DNA from: Candidatus Aenigmarchaeota archaeon LH_S7
GTDB lineage: Archaea; Aenigmatarchaeota; Aenigmatarchaeia; QMZS01
Direction: 5' to 3'
Assembly (NCBI GenBank): GCA_023659895.1
Contig: JAGXOL010000007.1
Location: forward strand, 1-39,923
DNA: 39,923 bases
This document shows, in pieces, positions 17,438 to 24,243 of this stretch. Numbering within the stretch: the stretch's first letter is position 1; every line of letters starts with the position of its first letter. A program made the position numbers and the translations under genes. Below the pieces are notes generated by a model. It ran no database searches and had not been told where the DNA came from. It was given only the letters and a program-made list of their open reading frames with translations.

Positions 17438-17827
17438 TTACCTCTTTGATCTCTGCTTGTGTCTCCTAGGACCTTGCTTACTTCTACTTGGTTTGTGTGG
17501 TTCTGTTCTCCTAATATCCTGAATTAACAAGTTTCTATCATAGTCCATAATTTTGTTCCTTACTTCCTCTCCCTTTATATCTGCTAATCCACGGGATATT
17601 GCTTGTGCAACTGCTTCTGCTTGACCCATTACTCCTCCCCCCTTAACCTTTGCTTTTATAGTGAAATTCTCATCTTCTATTATTTTCAGAGGTTCCAGAA
17701 TTTTCAATTGGGCTATTTTAGGTAATTCCTCTAAATTTTTTTCATTAATTTTTACATTCTTATCTCCACTCACTATTTTTATCCTTGCAGTTGCTTTCTT
17801 TCTCTTACCTACATACACTTTTTCCAT
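17438..17827 (-). CDS. rps9: Ribosomal protein uS9
   Basis: A 129-aa small-subunit protein. It has the N-terminal GKRKKATARIKI, the central GGGVMGQAEAVAQAISRGL and the conserved basic tail ending PRRHKQRSKR that reaches the P-site tRNA. Its start abuts the uL13 stop (1-nt overlap), the classical archaeal uL13-uS9 pair. The rest of that operon (eL18, rpoN, rpoK, uS2) is missing here. Confidence 0.95.
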   Translation of the reverse strand: MEKVYVGKRKKATARIKIVSGDKNVKINEKNLEELPKIAQLKILEPLKIIEDENFTIKAKVKGGGVMGQAEAVAQAISRGLADIKGEEVRNKIMDYDRNLLIQDIRRTEPHKPSRSKQGPRRHKQRSKR

Positions 17828-18243
17828 TATAACTCTTTATAACCTAAATATTTACTTAGTTCCTCAATATAAACATAACCACATTTTAATTTTGAAGCCT
17901 CTTTACCAATTTTTTTTATATCAGTTTTCTTAAACTCTTCTGGAACAGAAATAAAAACATTCACATTCTTGAGAGCTTTCCTACCTCTCTCTGTTTTATG
18001 AGGCAACATATTCCTAATAGTTCTCCTAACAATCATGTCTGGTCTGGAAGGATAAAAAGGTCCTTTCTGAGGAGTCCCCCTATTTCTCCTCTCCAAGTAC
18101 TTATTAAATATGTAATTTTTCTTTCCAGAGATTACAGCTTTCTCAGAATTAACTACAGCTACCTCTTCACCTTTCAAAGCTTTCTTAGCAACTTGTGTTG
18201 CCAGTCTTCCTAAAATAGTATCAGATGCATCTATTACTTCCAT
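17827..18243 (-). CDS. rpl13: Ribosomal protein uL13
   Basis: A 138-aa large-subunit protein. Recognisable by IDASDTILGRLATQVAKKALKGEEVAVVNSEKAVISG and GPFYPSRPDMIVRRTIRNMLPHKTERGRKALKNV, with the usual archaeal length. It is the first gene of the uL13-uS9 pair. Its upstream region up to the Lys-rich small gene must hold two divergent promoters. Confidence 0.95.
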   Translation of the reverse strand: MEVIDASDTILGRLATQVAKKALKGEEVAVVNSEKAVISGKKNYIFNKYLERRNRGTPQKGPFYPSRPDMIVRRTIRNMLPHKTERGRKALKNVNVFISVPEEFKKTDIKKIGKEASKLKCGYVYIEELSKYLGYKEL

Positions 18244-18289
18244 TTTTATAATTAATTAGAAATTTTTTATAACCTAATTTTTCTACAAA

Positions 18290-18307
18290 TTTTTATATAT
18301 AGTAGAA
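18290..18307 (+). promoter_or_regulatory. TATA-box promoter of the Lys-rich small gene
   Basis: TTTTTATATATAGTAGAA lies ~25-40 nt upstream of ATG 18331. Nearly the same string (TTTTTTATATAGTAGAA) stands upstream of the SAP-like basic protein at 23363-23379, so the two basic-protein genes may share regulation. Confidence 0.55.
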
Positions 18308-18330
18308 AAGCTAAATCTAATTGTATAAAA

Positions 18331-18453
18331 ATGGTCATGAAGAAAAAGTCTGGTTATGGGTCTTCTAAGGGAAAAACAAAAACTACAAAAAAGACTGCCA
18401 AAAAAACAACTAAGAAAGCTACTAAAAAGGCAGGTTCCAAAAAGAAGAAATGA
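18331..18453 (+). CDS. Lysine/threonine-rich small basic protein (40 aa)
   Basis: A short frame MVMKKKSGYGSSKGKTKTT followed by KKTAKKTTKKATKKAGSKKKK. The composition (about half Lys, plus Thr/Ala/Ser) resembles histone H1-like tails, so it may coat DNA or RNA. It has its own TATA box and a T-rich end (18467-18488). The KKTTKK repeat style matches the tail of the 115-aa protein at 23392. It is too short for firm assignment. Confidence 0.6.
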   Translation: MVMKKKSGYGSSKGKTKTTKKTAKKTTKKATKKAGSKKKK

Positions 18454-18466
18454 AGCTTAAATTGAT

Positions 18467-18488
18467 TATTTTTAATTTTTATTTTTAT
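18467..18488 (+). terminator. T-rich tract after the Lys-rich small gene
   Basis: The tract includes TATTTTTAATTTTTATTTTTA directly downstream of the small gene and before the convergent thrS stop. It is the same type of T-rich terminator seen after GH57, dapB and the PRC-barrel gene. Confidence 0.4.
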
Positions 18489-18498
18489 CCCCAAATGT

Positions 18499-20400
18499 TT
18501 AGCCAACAAATCTGACTTGCTTGGTCATTTCTCTGGGTACAGGCAAAGGTTTCCAAGGCTTGTCTTTTGTTTTCTCTTTGATGTGGGAGATCATTTCATC
18601 TAAAGGCATGTTTTTTATATCCTTTTGACCTCTAAATCTTACAGGGAATGTTCCACTCTCTTTTTCCTTGTCCCCTATAACAACAATTAAAGGTACCCAA
18701 TCAATCTCTCCATCCCTGATTTTTTTCTGCACACTCTCATTCCTATCATCAATCTCCACGCGGATATTTTCTCTCTCCATTTTGTCTGCAATTTCGTTAA
18801 CAAATTCTTTGTGCGATTCTGAAACAGGGCAGAGTCTGATTTGAGTTGGTGAAAGCCACAAAGGGAAAGTTGGATGATTTCCTTTCTGTTGCTCCATATA
18901 GGTTTTTTCCAAGAAAGCATACATAACTCTTTCTATGGCTCCACTAGGTGAAAGATGCAAGATGATTGGATTTCTCTTCTTACCTTTCTCATCTGTGTAA
19001 GTGATTCCATAAGTTTCAGCATTCTCAACATCAAACTGGTCAGTTGTCAAAGCTGATGCTTTGTCCAAAGCATCCACAAAGTTCCATTCATATTTCAAAA
19101 CAAAATAAAAAAACTTGTCCTTCCACATTTCAATCAGGACAGGCTTTCCCATTTTACTGGCAAGCTCCTTAACAAATTCTTTATTCTCCCTATAAAAATC
19201 CTCAGTTATTCTTATTGCAAGCTCAAAATCATTTTCAACATTAAAACCAATTCCTTCCTGTATTTTCTTGGATAAATCTAACCTTTTCATCATCTCTTCC
19301 TTGGATTGTTCAATGTCCTTGCAAAAAGCATGGCAATCAGGCATAGTAAATCCTCTTAATCTTCTTAATCCAGCGAGCTCACCTCTTTGCTCAACACGGA
19401 AACTATATTTTGTAAGTTCATACAATCTTAGAGGTAAGTTTTTGTAGGAAATACCTGCATCATGAGCAATCAAGAATTGTCCAAAGCAAGCAGCAAATCT
19501 CAAGAAAGTTTTCTTGTTAGGGGTCTCTATAACATATTGTCTTGCTGGGAATCTATTCAAATATTTTTTCATGGAAGGGTGTTCAAAATCATACATCACA
19601 GGAGTTTCAACTTCCATTGCCCCATAATCCAAAACATTTTTGGTGACCCATTCTTCAAGCAAGGCTTTTATCATTCTGCCTTTTGGATAATATCTCAAAT
19701 TTCCAGGGTCACTTCCTGGTTCATAGTCAACCAATTCCATCTTTTTCATCAGTTTTATGTGAGGAGGCTCTTTTTCAGTTGCTCTCACTTTCTTCATTTC
19801 GTATTTCACGAATTTTTCCAGGTTCTTGTAGTTTGAGAAATCAAATCCTTTTACCTTGTCCCCATCCATCTCAATCTCATTTAATTTTCCTGAAGGTTCA
19901 AAAATGTACCATTTTGATTTTAAAGTATCTTCTTTCTTTAATGCCTCTGAAACATCTTCCTCCTCTTTCTTCTTTTTTCCTTCAGAGGTTATGACTCTGC
20001 TTAATTCTGAAAGAGGATGCCCTTTCACATTTATTTTGAAGCTCTTGTAAAATCCAAAAGGTGCTTTCCCCACCTCAAAATCATTTTTCAATTTTTCCTC
20101 TAATTTTTTCTCAATTTTCAAGGCAGTGCTCATTGGAGCTGGTTTGGACCCAAAAAGTAAATGCACATAAGGGTAAAGAATGATTTTTTTCTCATTTACC
20201 TGCTTTGCAACTTCCTTGATTTCAGTAGCAGCGTTTTCAACAACTTGCTCAATGTTTTTGTCTCCTTCTTCAGCTACCCAGAAAACAGATAAACAATCCT
20301 CAAATTCCTGCTTTTTCTGCTCTGGCATCTTTACATCTTTCAGAGCTTTTTTCGTGATTTCAAATTTTAATTTGTCTGCGTGGAGCAATAAGATTCTCAT
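18499..20400 (-). CDS. thrS: Threonyl-tRNA synthetase (archaeal type)
   Basis: A 633-aa class II synthetase. ATG 20400 (MRILLLHADKLKFEITKKAL) is chosen over the longer frame because archaeal ThrRS begins with this D-aminoacyl-tRNA deacylase-like editing domain (residues ~1-140). The catalytic core has motif 2 around RFAACFGQFLIAHDAGI and GLRRLRGFTMPDCHAFC. The anticodon-binding domain begins near WLSPTQIRLCPVS and ends with KEKTKDKPWKPL. A 36-aa frame lies 16 nt upstream on the same strand. Confidence 0.94.
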   Translation of the reverse strand: MRILLLHADKLKFEITKKALKDVKMPEQKKQEFEDCLSVFWVAEEGDKNIEQVVENAATEIKEVAKQVNEKKIILYPYVHLLFGSKPAPMSTALKIEKKLEEKLKNDFEVGKAPFGFYKSFKINVKGHPLSELSRVITSEGKKKKEEEDVSEALKKEDTLKSKWYIFEPSGKLNEIEMDGDKVKGFDFSNYKNLEKFVKYEMKKVRATEKEPPHIKLMKKMELVDYEPGSDPGNLRYYPKGRMIKALLEEWVTKNVLDYGAMEVETPVMYDFEHPSMKKYLNRFPARQYVIETPNKKTFLRFAACFGQFLIAHDAGISYKNLPLRLYELTKYSFRVEQRGELAGLRRLRGFTMPDCHAFCKDIEQSKEEMMKRLDLSKKIQEGIGFNVENDFELAIRITEDFYRENKEFVKELASKMGKPVLIEMWKDKFFYFVLKYEWNFVDALDKASALTTDQFDVENAETYGITYTDEKGKKRNPIILHLSPSGAIERVMYAFLEKTYMEQQKGNHPTFPLWLSPTQIRLCPVSESHKEFVNEIADKMERENIRVEIDDRNESVQKKIRDGEIDWVPLIVVIGDKEKESGTFPVRFRGQKDIKNMPLDEMISHIKEKTKDKPWKPLPVPREMTKQVRFVG

Positions 20401-20416
20401 AAGATATAAATTAAAT

Positions 20417-20527
20417 TTATTTTTTCTTTTCAAGGTCTTTTTTGAACCTTCTCAAGGTATTTGGGACCTGCTCTGGCTGAACTTTCAGGAATTTTGCTGT
20501 TTTTCTCAGAACCTTCAATTTTCCCAT
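20417..20527 (-). CDS. Small basic protein upstream of thrS (36 aa)
   Basis: A short frame MGKLKVLRKTAKFLKVQPEQ then VPNTLRRFKKDLEKKK, ending 16 nt before the thrS start on the same strand. It is basic, amphipathic and helix-like. It may be a real small protein or a leader ORF for thrS. It contains only two Thr codons and so does not look like a Thr attenuator. I do not recognise the family. Confidence 0.4.
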   Translation of the reverse strand: MGKLKVLRKTAKFLKVQPEQVPNTLRRFKKDLEKKK

Positions 20528-20583
20528 AAATTAAAGGGATTTATTAAAATAGGATTATTTATATCCTATAAAATATAGTTTTT

Positions 20584-20605
20584 ATCACCGAAAAGTATTT
20601 AAATA
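20584..20605 (+). promoter_or_regulatory. Promoter of orphan gene 1 (BRE + TATA)
   Basis: ATCACCGAAAAG followed by TATTTAAATA looks like a BRE-TATA pair ~28 nt before the start region. The same ATCACCGAAAA plus TATA block stands at 21294-21313 at the same distance from its ATG (49 versus 50 nt), linking the two unknown genes. Confidence 0.6.
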
Positions 20606-20632
20606 CTCTGTTATTATTTAATTGTGGTGAAA

Positions 20633-21187
20633 ATGGCTGAAGAAACTCAAGCTGGGCAAAAGGGAGATAGGTTCTTTGAATATGATACAAATACTTTAGC
20701 AGAGGTATATGGTTCTCCAGTAGAAGGTTTAACAGGTTTTGGTATTGGATTAGCAGGCTTATTAAATGGTTTAACTAAAGGAGGTGAAACTAATATACTA
20801 AGTGCTAAAGTTAAGCCTTTAGAGGAGTGGAAACCAGAAAAAAAAGACCCAACAAAGGAAGATAATTTTTACTACGCAACTGGAGGCTGGCTTGCAAGTA
20901 AAACTGAATATGAATGGAAACCTATTACTTTAAGAGAAAAGAAAGAAAAACCAGCAGTTCCAAAAAAACCAGAATATCCTGGAATTGGGGAAGATTCTTT
21001 AATAAATAGTTATTGGATTGGAGACAAAGTAGGGGATATAGCTAAAAAAATAGGTAAATCTAATTTATATAAAGATAGATTAGAAAGTTATAATGCTAAT
21101 TTAGATAAAATTTTTGAATCTTTGCCTACCGAAGAAAAGGAAAAACTAAGAGAATATATTTCACGAAAACCTTTAAATTATACATAG
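20633..21187 (+). CDS. Orphan protein 1 (184 aa), unknown function
   Basis: ATG 20633 is chosen because GGTGA sits 4 nt upstream as a ribosome binding site; an in-frame GTG at 20624 is also possible. The protein is soluble and Lys/Glu-rich. A short Gly-rich hydrophobic stretch (PVEGLTGFGIGLAGLLNGLTKGG, about residues 30-52), Trp/Tyr-rich segments (NFYYATGGWLASKTEYEWKP), a KEKPAVPKKPEYPG linker and a C-terminal helical part are visible. I recognise no family. It shares promoter and start architecture with the next gene. Confidence 0.6.
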   Translation: MAEETQAGQKGDRFFEYDTNTLAEVYGSPVEGLTGFGIGLAGLLNGLTKGGETNILSAKVKPLEEWKPEKKDPTKEDNFYYATGGWLASKTEYEWKPITLREKKEKPAVPKKPEYPGIGEDSLINSYWIGDKVGDIAKKIGKSNLYKDRLESYNANLDKIFESLPTEEKEKLREYISRKPLNYT

Positions 21188-21293
21188 TCTAAGCTAATAC
21201 AAAATATAATTAGTCTATAAATCGTTTAAAAATTAGTTATTCTCCCAATTTTCACCTGAAAATTATTATTATATAGTAGAAAATATATATTCC

Positions 21294-21313
21294 ATCACCG
21301 AAAACTATAAATA
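21294..21313 (+). promoter_or_regulatory. Promoter of orphan gene 2 (BRE + TATA)
   Basis: ATCACCGAAAAC followed by TATAAATA, matching the promoter at 20584-20605. A second TATATAGTAGAAAA string lies just upstream (about 21271-21284), resembling the TATA of the two basic-protein genes. Confidence 0.6.
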
Positions 21314-21343
21314 CTTTTAAGGTATTATATATTAGTGGTAAAA

Positions 21344-22414
21344 ATGTTTGATAGAATAAAAGATAAATTGAACGATCGGAAACAAGGAAAAGAAGAGCAA
21401 AAAGTACTAGAAAATGCTTACAAAGGAGCAATAGCACAAATGGCAGAGGAAGGGAATTATGATGGAGTAAAGGTGATGTATGCTACAAGAAATATGGAAG
21501 AAGGATTAGCAAGAGATTTGGGTCTTACCAGTGAAGAAGATGGAAGATATGTTCTTGGCAAAGCAAATAACATAGGGTCTGCTTTAGTTAAAGCAGAGAA
21601 AAGCAATTATTCAGAGAAATCATTAGACCAGTTGTTAGGAGTAGGCTGTTCTTATGGAGTAGTAGCTCTTGGAGTTGCAAAAAAAGCAGGATTTATAGAT
21701 GATGATAGCAAAGCGGCAGATATTTTGGATAATATTAGTAAGAAAGCCTATGCTGAAGAAGTTGGAGAAGAGAAGCCTGAAGGAGAACCCTCTACAGGAG
21801 AAGAGAAAAAAGAGGAAGAAGTTACTGAAGAAGAACCAACACCTGAATCAACAATAGAGCTCTACAAAAAGGCAGGTGCAGATAAATTTGATGAACTTTG
21901 TTCTGGAAAAGAACTTACGAAGTATAGAGTAAAAGAAGATGTATATGGAGGAATAGAAGATACTGAAAAATATAAGAAGGTAAATGTTGTATTGAAGCCT
22001 GAACACTTTGAACAAGAATATAATGTAGAGAAAATTGGATTTTTAAAAGAAGGTGATAATGGTGAAGTAAAACTTAAGTCATTAGAAGAAAGATACACTG
22101 AGCCTTTTGCAGAAGATCATGATAAAGAAAAACCTGAAGATTGGCATCCAAGTGAAGAAAAAATGATGGGAGATTTCAAAGAATATTTAGAAACAGCTAA
22201 ATACTCAGATACTGGGGAAAATATTTTCTACAACGTAGGAGAGGAAGGAGATTTATTGAAATCAATAGTTAAGGATAAGAAGGGAGAAGAGATAAATGTC
22301 GAATATAGTACAAAGACACCAATGACAAAGGTTACAAAAGGGAATAAGTCTTCGATAGGAATAACTGGGTATATAACTGGCATTGAAGATATAAGAGAGT
22401 TAGCTAGTAAATAA
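21344..22414 (+). CDS. Orphan protein 2 (356 aa), acidic, unknown function
   Basis: Start at ATG 21344 with GTGGT upstream; GTG 21335 is an alternative. The N-terminal ~140 residues look helical (MFDRIKDKLNDRKQGKEEQKVLENAYKGAIAQMAEEG, then QLLGVGCSYGVVALGVAKKAG). A Glu/Pro-rich acidic linker (EEVGEEKPEGEPSTGEEKKEEEVTEEEPTPE, about 145-175) follows, then a C-terminal soluble domain with mixed alpha/beta pattern. No membrane segment or motif is recognised. It probably works with the preceding orphan, given their matching promoters. Confidence 0.65.
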   Translation: MFDRIKDKLNDRKQGKEEQKVLENAYKGAIAQMAEEGNYDGVKVMYATRNMEEGLARDLGLTSEEDGRYVLGKANNIGSALVKAEKSNYSEKSLDQLLGVGCSYGVVALGVAKKAGFIDDDSKAADILDNISKKAYAEEVGEEKPEGEPSTGEEKKEEEVTEEEPTPESTIELYKKAGADKFDELCSGKELTKYRVKEDVYGGIEDTEKYKKVNVVLKPEHFEQEYNVEKIGFLKEGDNGEVKLKSLEERYTEPFAEDHDKEKPEDWHPSEEKMMGDFKEYLETAKYSDTGENIFYNVGEEGDLLKSIVKDKKGEEINVEYSTKTPMTKVTKGNKSSIGITGYITGIEDIRELASK

Positions 22415-22494
22415 AAATAATTTTATTTTTTAAAATTACCAATTAAAATCTAAATTATAGTTTTTTCCTGGTTAAGATTTTGGAGATCTGGCAA

Positions 22495-23130
22495 TTAATC
22501 AGGAGGAAACCCGTACTTATTTTTTAAATCGTCGTTAGAGATATTTAAATCTTCTGCAATACCATATATTTCCGTTTCTAATTTCCCCTGCTTTATTTCA
22601 ATATCATATAATCTCTCCTCACGACGCTCCTTTTTAGGACTTCCTTTTTCAAGCTTATTTATATGATCTTTTATATTCTCTATTTCACTTTTCTTACCTT
22701 TGTATTCCCTTATTTTAGATTTTAACTCTTTATCATCTTTACTAGTAATTTTTTTACCTGCTTTTTTCCAATCTTCAACAGTTTCAGCAACCTTTCCAGG
22801 ACCACCTACAACCCACTCTTTTTTTACAATTTTGCCTAAAATAAATATACCTATTGCTCCTAAGAGCCATAAAGGTATGAATCCCCAGATAAATTGTGCA
22901 ATAAAACCATACCAGCCTTGATAGATAATCACAATATAAAAAACAATTGCTAACAAACCCTTTATTTTTACTCCAGTACCTAACAAAAATAGGTTAACTG
23001 CGAAATATAAGATAATAATCAAAATCACAGAAGGAACAAGTAAGTATTCAATTAGTAATTTATCTACTGGCATTGACAGGCAGGTCGCACCCAATTTTAA
23101 CACACCGCAAATAATTTCTTGAATAGCCAT
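22495..23130 (-). CDS. Membrane protein with C-terminal coiled coil (211 aa), unknown
   Basis: ATG 23130 (MAIQEIICGVLKLG) fits a TATA-like ATTTAAATA just upstream; the longer frame to 23208 would run through the promoter. Three membrane segments lie in residues ~25-115 (LVPSVILIIILYFAVNLFLLG, LLAIVFYIVIIYQGWYGFIA, GFIPLWLLGAIGIFILGKIV). A charged coiled coil (about 135-200) follows, ending FPPD. The layout resembles a membrane anchor with a cytoplasmic arm. No family is recognised. Confidence 0.6.
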   Translation of the reverse strand: MAIQEIICGVLKLGATCLSMPVDKLLIEYLLVPSVILIIILYFAVNLFLLGTGVKIKGLLAIVFYIVIIYQGWYGFIAQFIWGFIPLWLLGAIGIFILGKIVKKEWVVGGPGKVAETVEDWKKAGKKITSKDDKELKSKIREYKGKKSEIENIKDHINKLEKGSPKKERREERLYDIEIKQGKLETEIYGIAEDLNISNDDLKNKYGFPPD

Positions 23131-23362
23131 AATAATCTTCTTTTTATTTAAATATTTTAATCGTGAAGATAAACGATCAAGATGTTGGTTTGACTGATGA
23201 AGAATCATGAGGTTTCAAAATATAAACTGAATAAAAGATTGATTAAAATTTTTGTAACATCAAGTAAAGTGTTACTCCATCGTTCATCAAATGTTCATTC
23301 GATGTAATGCATTAAATTGATAATCAATTTGTAAGAAAATGTTGTGAAACACTAACAAAAAC
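23131..23362. other. Intergenic regulatory region with palindromes
   Basis: About 230 bp between the divergent membrane-protein and SAP-like genes. AAATTGAT-A-ATCAATTT (23314-23330) is a perfect 17-nt palindrome and CATCG...CGATG forms a looser inverted repeat around 23279-23304. GTGTTACT and GTTGTGAAACAC also occur. These could be operators for either promoter. No gene is seen here. Confidence 0.4.
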
Positions 23363-23379
23363 TTTTTTATATAGTAGAA
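23363..23379 (+). promoter_or_regulatory. TATA-box promoter of the SAP-like basic protein
   Basis: TTTTTTATATAGTAGAA, ~13-29 nt before ATG 23392, nearly identical to the promoter of the 40-aa Lys-rich gene at 18290-18307. The short distance suggests a leaderless or near-leaderless transcript. Confidence 0.55.
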
Positions 23380-23391
23380 TGCATTTTAATT

Positions 23392-23739
23392 ATGGTAAGT
23401 AAAAAAGATATGTTGAAAGCACTCACCAAAGCAGACTTGATGAAAGTAGCAAGGGAGAAAAAAATCAAAGTAGTAAAAAGTTGGACTAAAGCAAAGATGG
23501 TAGCTGCACTTCCTTTTGATGCAATGAGGGCAGCTTACTCCAGTGCAAAACCAAAGAAAACTACAAAGAGAAAGACCACTAAAAGAAAAACTGCAAGAAA
23601 GAAGACAACTGGGAAAAAGCCAACTACAAGGAAGACATCAGGGAAGAAAACCACACAAAAGAAGACAACTTCTAGAAAAAAATCTTCTTCAAAAAGAAAA
23701 ACAAGTTCTAGGAAAAAAACTACAAGGAAGAAAAGATAA
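23392..23739 (+). CDS. SAP-like chromatin protein with H1-like basic tail (115 aa)
   Basis: Residues 1-48 (KKDMLKALTKADLMKVAREKKIKVVKSWTKAKMVAAL) have the helix-hinge-helix pattern of SAP or HeH DNA-binding domains. Residues ~50-115 are almost purely Lys, Arg, Thr and Ser in KKTTxRK-type repeats, like histone H1 or bacterial Hc1 tails. It is probably an abundant nucleoid protein. A T-rich terminator (23743-23765) follows. It shares its promoter type with the small Lys-rich protein at 18331. Confidence 0.65.
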   Translation: MVSKKDMLKALTKADLMKVAREKKIKVVKSWTKAKMVAALPFDAMRAAYSSAKPKKTTKRKTTKRKTARKKTTGKKPTTRKTSGKKTTQKKTTSRKKSSSKRKTSSRKKTTRKKR

Positions 23740-23742
23740 TTA

Positions 23743-23765
23743 ATTTTTGCTTTTTTTATTTTTAT
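23743..23765 (+). terminator. T-rich terminator after the SAP-like gene
   Basis: A T-rich tract with runs of 5, 7 and 5 T directly after the stop codon; a likely archaeal intrinsic terminator, also near the convergent pilin end. Confidence 0.45.
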
Positions 23766-23784
23766 TAATTAAAAAATAAAATTA

Positions 23785-24216
23785 TTATGGTTTATAGCAT
23801 ACAGATGGTGTAGGCGTAGTGTTACATTTCCAGTCACCTTTACCCCACCCAATTCGACAATCCTTAGGATCTTTACAAGGGGTTCCTTCTGTAATCACAG
23901 TAGCACAACATTTGTTTCTACACCAATACTTTGATACTGTATCATCTTTATATTTTGCTCTACAAACAACGAGCAAAGAATCGTCTACATTATCTCCAGT
24001 GATATCACTAGTTTTTATTTCTGCTACTTTACTTCCATTACAATTATACGTATGTTTCAATATACTACAACCTTGAGTCCAAGCATTTCCAACATCTACC
24101 GAACCCGTCTGTCTAAAAACCCCTGTAAAAAAAGCTGCTAACATAAGCAAAACCATCACTGCTAAGGCAATTATTATTACTGAATTTACGGGTAATGAAA
24201 TTCCTTTTAGTCTCAT
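23785..24216 (-). CDS. Pilin-like secreted protein, Cys-rich (143 aa)
   Basis: ATG 24216 gives MRLKGISLPVNSVIIIALAVMVLLMLAAFF, a class III signal with cleavage expected after KG. The mature domain has nine or more Cys (QGCSILKHTYNC, VVCRAKY, YWCRNKCCATV, TPCKDPKDCRIG), implying several disulfides, and a DITGDNVDDSLLV acidic stretch. It is divergent from gatD with ~27 nt between starts. It is not next to assembly genes and is probably exported by the FlaJ-type system elsewhere. Confidence 0.7.
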   Translation of the reverse strand: MRLKGISLPVNSVIIIALAVMVLLMLAAFFTGVFRQTGSVDVGNAWTQGCSILKHTYNCNGSKVAEIKTSDITGDNVDDSLLVVCRAKYKDDTVSKYWCRNKCCATVITEGTPCKDPKDCRIGWGKGDWKCNTTPTPSVCYKP

Positions 24217-24243
24217 AAATATAAACAAGAACTATATATAAAT

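Noticed and set aside
23543-23743. Second frame in the basic tail of the SAP-like gene
   Set aside because: Gln/Arg-rich frame produced by the AAG/ACA-rich repeats; the main frame has a proper start, promoter and domain.
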